DNA of 6,201 nucleotides from an uncultured Pseudoxanthomonas sp. (lineage in GTDB: Bacteria; Pseudomonadota; Gammaproteobacteria; Xanthomonadales; Xanthomonadaceae): assembly GCA_946886405.1 (NCBI GenBank), contig CAMPIO010000141.1, positions 1 through 6,201 of the forward strand, given 5' to 3'. Position 1 is the first letter of the stretch, and the number at the start of each line of letters is the position of its first letter. Under the pieces are notes generated by a model. The model searched no databases. It had not been told where the DNA came from and saw only the letters and a program-made list of their open reading frames with translations. Both the position numbers and the translations under genes were made by a program. Below are positions 4,440 to 6,201 of the stretch, piece by piece.

Positions 4440-5647
4440 CACGGCGTCTTCGGCGGCTCGATGCGCCAGATCTTGCCGTCGTCCTCGTCGGTGACGACGT
4501 AGACATGGCCATTCGCATCCACGCGCACGTCGCGCACGCGCTCGCCGATCTCGTTGAGCAGGCGCTCCTCTCCGACGATCTTGTCGCCCTGCAACGTCAG
4601 GCGGATCAGGTTGCGCTCGGCCAGCGCGCCGAGGAACAGGCTGTCGTTCCATGGGCTGTCGGCCTTGCCGGTCAGGAACGCCATGCCGGAAACGCCGGGC
4701 GACTTCTCCCACAGGTGGTAGGGCTGCTCCATGCCGTCCTTCGCCTTGCCTTCGGCTTCCGGAATCGGCTGTCCGGAGTAGTTGATGCCGTAGGTGATCA
4801 CCGGCCATCCGTAGTTCTTGCCGGCTTGCGGCAGGTTGATCTCGTCGCCGCCACGGGGACCATGCTCGCTCTGCCAGATCGTGCCGGTGCGTGGGTCGCG
4901 CGCCATGCCCTGCATGTTGCGGTGGCCGTAGCTGTAGATTTCGGCGCGCGCATCGGTCCGCCCGACGAAGGGGTTGTCCTGCGGCACGCTGCCGTCCAGA
5001 TTCAGGCGTACCAGCTTGCCTTGCAGCTTGCCGAGTTCCTGCGCGGTGGGCCGCTGGTTGCGTTCGCCCTGGCTGATGAACACATGGCCGGCATCATCGA
5101 ACACGATGCGCGAACCGAAATGGTTCGGGCCTTCCAGCTTGGGTTCCTGACGGTAGATGACCTTGACGTCGGCCAGCGCCCCGCCGGAAAGCGTGCCGTA
5201 GGCGACGGCCGTGCCCGCCGTGCCGTTCTCGCCGGGTTCGGCGTAGCTCAGGTAGATGCGCTGGCTGCTGGCGAAGTCGGGCGCCAGCACCACATCGAGC
5301 AAGCCGCCCTGGCCGGTGGCCCATACCTTGGGCACGCCGGCGATCGGCGCGGATACCGCGCCATCGGCGCCGACGCGGCGCAGCTGGCCGCTGCGTTCTG
5401 TGACCAGCATGCCGCCGTCCGGCAGGAAGGCGAGGCTCCAGGGATGATCCAGGCCGCTGGCCACGCGGGTTACGCGGATCTGGCCCTGCGCACTGGCCAG
5501 TGTCTGCGTCGGCTGGTTGCCGGGCGCTGCCTGCGCGGCGGCGGGCGCGGCGTCCTTTGCGGCATCGCCGTTGGCCGAGGAATTGCACGCGGCCAGTGGC
5601 AGCGCGAGGAGGAGGGCGGTGGCGAGTCGATGGGGTGCGTGGCGCAA
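4439..5647 (-). CDS. yliI: PQQ-type aldose sugar dehydrogenase, lipoprotein (YliI/Asd family)
   Basis: The 402-residue protein closely matches E. coli YliI (Asd, a periplasmic PQQ-dependent aldose dehydrogenase with a six-bladed propeller) as I recall it. Shared blocks are GLDHPWSLAFLPDGGM (65-80), GQGGLLDVVLAPDF (112-125), GPNHFGSR with the likely catalytic H176, NQRPTAQELGKLQGKLVRLN (197-216), EIYSYGHRNMQGMA (236-249), EHGPRGGDEINLPQAGKNYGWP (261-282), the SPGVSGMAF segment and VTDEDDGKIWRIEP at the end. The N-terminus has a lipobox, LAAC with C21, then N22 and an Ala/Gln/Pro-rich linker to about 50. It is therefore probably an outer-membrane-anchored periplasmic lipoprotein, unlike the soluble E. 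coli enzyme. The start is a TTG at 5647: no in-frame ATG lies near, and AGGAGA (5660-5655) is seven bases upstream. It oxidises aldoses to lactones, passing electrons through PQQ. No PQQ synthesis genes are visible. It lies 23 nt after the ABC transporter gene. Confidence 0.92.
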   Translation of the reverse strand: MRHAPHRLATALLLALPLAACNSSANGDAAKDAAPAAAQAAPGNQPTQTLASAQGQIRVTRVASGLDHPWSLAFLPDGGMLVTERSGQLRRVGADGAVSAPIAGVPKVWATGQGGLLDVVLAPDFASSQRIYLSYAEPGENGTAGTAVAYGTLSGGALADVKVIYRQEPKLEGPNHFGSRIVFDDAGHVFISQGERNQRPTAQELGKLQGKLVRLNLDGSVPQDNPFVGRTDARAEIYSYGHRNMQGMARDPRTGTIWQSEHGPRGGDEINLPQAGKNYGWPVITYGINYSGQPIPEAEGKAKDGMEQPYHLWEKSPGVSGMAFLTGKADSPWNDSLFLGALAERNLIRLTLQGDKIVGEERLLNEIGERVRDVRVDANGHVYVVTDEDDGKIWRIEPPKTP

Positions 5648-5654
5648 CGTCGTG

Positions 5655-5660
5655 TCTCCT
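5655..5660 (-). promoter_or_regulatory. Shine-Dalgarno AGGAGA selecting a TTG start
   Basis: AGGAGA on the minus strand stands 7 nt before the TTG at 5647. The reading frame from there gives a normal lipoprotein signal sequence, which supports TTG as the initiation codon of the dehydrogenase. Confidence 0.8.
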
Positions 5661-5670
5661 GTGGGGGTAT

Positions 5671-6201
5671 TCAGCGGTAACCGGCGGCTTGCAGTTCGAA
5701 CAGTTCGGCGTAGCGGCCGCCGGCGGCCATGAGCTGTTCGTGCGTGCCGCTGGCTTCCAGACGCCCCTGGTCGAGGACCAGGATGCGGTCGGCCATGCGG
5801 ACGCTGGAGAAGCGGTGCGAGATCAATACCGCGGTCCGATTGTCCGACAATTCCTTGAAGCGTTGGAAGACCTCGAATTCCGAACGCGCGTCGAGTGCGG
5901 CCGTCGGTTCATCCAGGATCATCACCTGCGCGTCGCGCATGTAGGCACGCGCGATGGCGATCTTCTGCCACTGGCCGCCCGACAGGTCCACGCTGTTCTT
6001 GAAGCGGCGGCCTACCAGCTGATCATAGCCACGCGGCAGGCCCTCGATCACCTCGTCGGCCATCGCGCGCGCGGCAGCGGCGCGCACACGCACGTCGTCG
6101 TGCATGGCCTCGATGCGACCGACGCCGATGTTTTCGCCGGCAGTGAGGTGGTAGCGCACGAAGTCCTGGAAGATCACGCCGATGTTGGCGCGCAGGTCGT
6201 C
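5671..6201 (-). CDS. ABC transporter ATP-binding domain, C-terminal part (cut by window edge)
   Basis: The frame is open to the right edge, so the beginning of the gene is missing; 176 codons plus the TGA are visible. Present in order are the Q-loop (IFQDF, Q at visible residue 12), the family signature LSGGQWQK (72-79), Walker B with catalytic Glu in VMILDEPTAALD (93-104), and the H-loop LISHRFSSVRMADRI (126-140). The end, LDQGRLEASGTHEQLMAAGGRYAELFELQAAGYR, is typical of exporter-type ATPases. Walker A lies off the window. The signature ends QK where QR is usual, a mild variant. The C-terminal pattern suits a fused permease-ATPase half-transporter (lipid, peptide or drug export), but the membrane part is not visible so this is inference. 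A GTG inside the frame at 6177 is not a real start, since homology continues upstream (DDLRANIG). It is the first visible gene of the minus-strand operon. Confidence 0.92.
   Translation of the reverse strand, partial: DDLRANIGVIFQDFVRYHLTAGENIGVGRIEAMHDDVRVRAAAARAMADEVIEGLPRGYDQLVGRRFKNSVDLSGGQWQKIAIARAYMRDAQVMILDEPTAALDARSEFEVFQRFKELSDNRTAVLISHRFSSVRMADRILVLDQGRLEASGTHEQLMAAGGRYAELFELQAAGYR

Noticed and set aside
4313..5680. Long plus-strand open frame (455 codons) antisense to the dehydrogenase
   Set aside because: The minus strand encodes a clear PQQ-type dehydrogenase over the same interval; the plus frame shows no motif and is a composition effect.

Overview
The window is GC-rich, densely coding DNA. 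It carries the dispersed intergenic repeats typical of the Xanthomonadaceae (Pseudoxanthomonas, Lysobacter, Stenotrophomonas or Xanthomonas relatives). That placement rests on repeat style, gene content and composition; no marker gene is present to fix the genus.

Layout from left to right. A DUF3293 protein gene (76-582, minus) lies divergent from a YbdL-type methionine/glutamine-type aminotransferase (653-1804, plus). The aminotransferase is followed by a two-hairpin REP-like dyad (1810-1903) that also contains a terminator-like alternative hairpin. Next comes a YafV-type omega-amidase (1958-2755, plus). An 845-bp non-coding interval (2756-3600) separates the omega-amidase from a convergent minus-strand gene. 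It is almost filled by two diverged, inverted copies of one composite hairpin-rich element (2768-3124 and 3182-3584). The right side is one tight minus-strand cluster, in transcription order: the C-terminal ATPase part of an ABC transporter (running off the right edge to 6201), a lipoprotein version of PQQ-type aldose sugar dehydrogenase (5647-4439, TTG start), a small secreted protein (4427-4047), and a PaaI-like hotdog thioesterase (4050-3601). Gaps inside this cluster are 23 nt, 11 nt and a 4-nt ATGA overlap, so it reads as one operon.

Function. The aminotransferase and omega-amidase form a recognised two-step module. The first can transfer an amino group from glutamine to a 2-oxo acid such as 4-methylthio-2-oxobutyrate. 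The second hydrolyses the resulting 2-oxoglutaramate, which makes the transamination effectively irreversible. This closes methionine salvage or repairs 2-oxo acids. The minus-strand operon mixes an exporter, a periplasm-facing dehydrogenase, a secreted protein and a thioesterase, and no single pathway is obvious.

The most interesting signal is non-coding. Both converging genes end in the same composite element in the same sense orientation, starting 12-16 nt after each stop codon. Sequence has drifted between the copies but several hairpins are kept by compensatory base changes, while reading frame is not conserved. This looks like a structured 3'-UTR or repeat family selected at the RNA or single-strand DNA level. 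No tRNA, rRNA, CRISPR array, transposase or integrase is visible.
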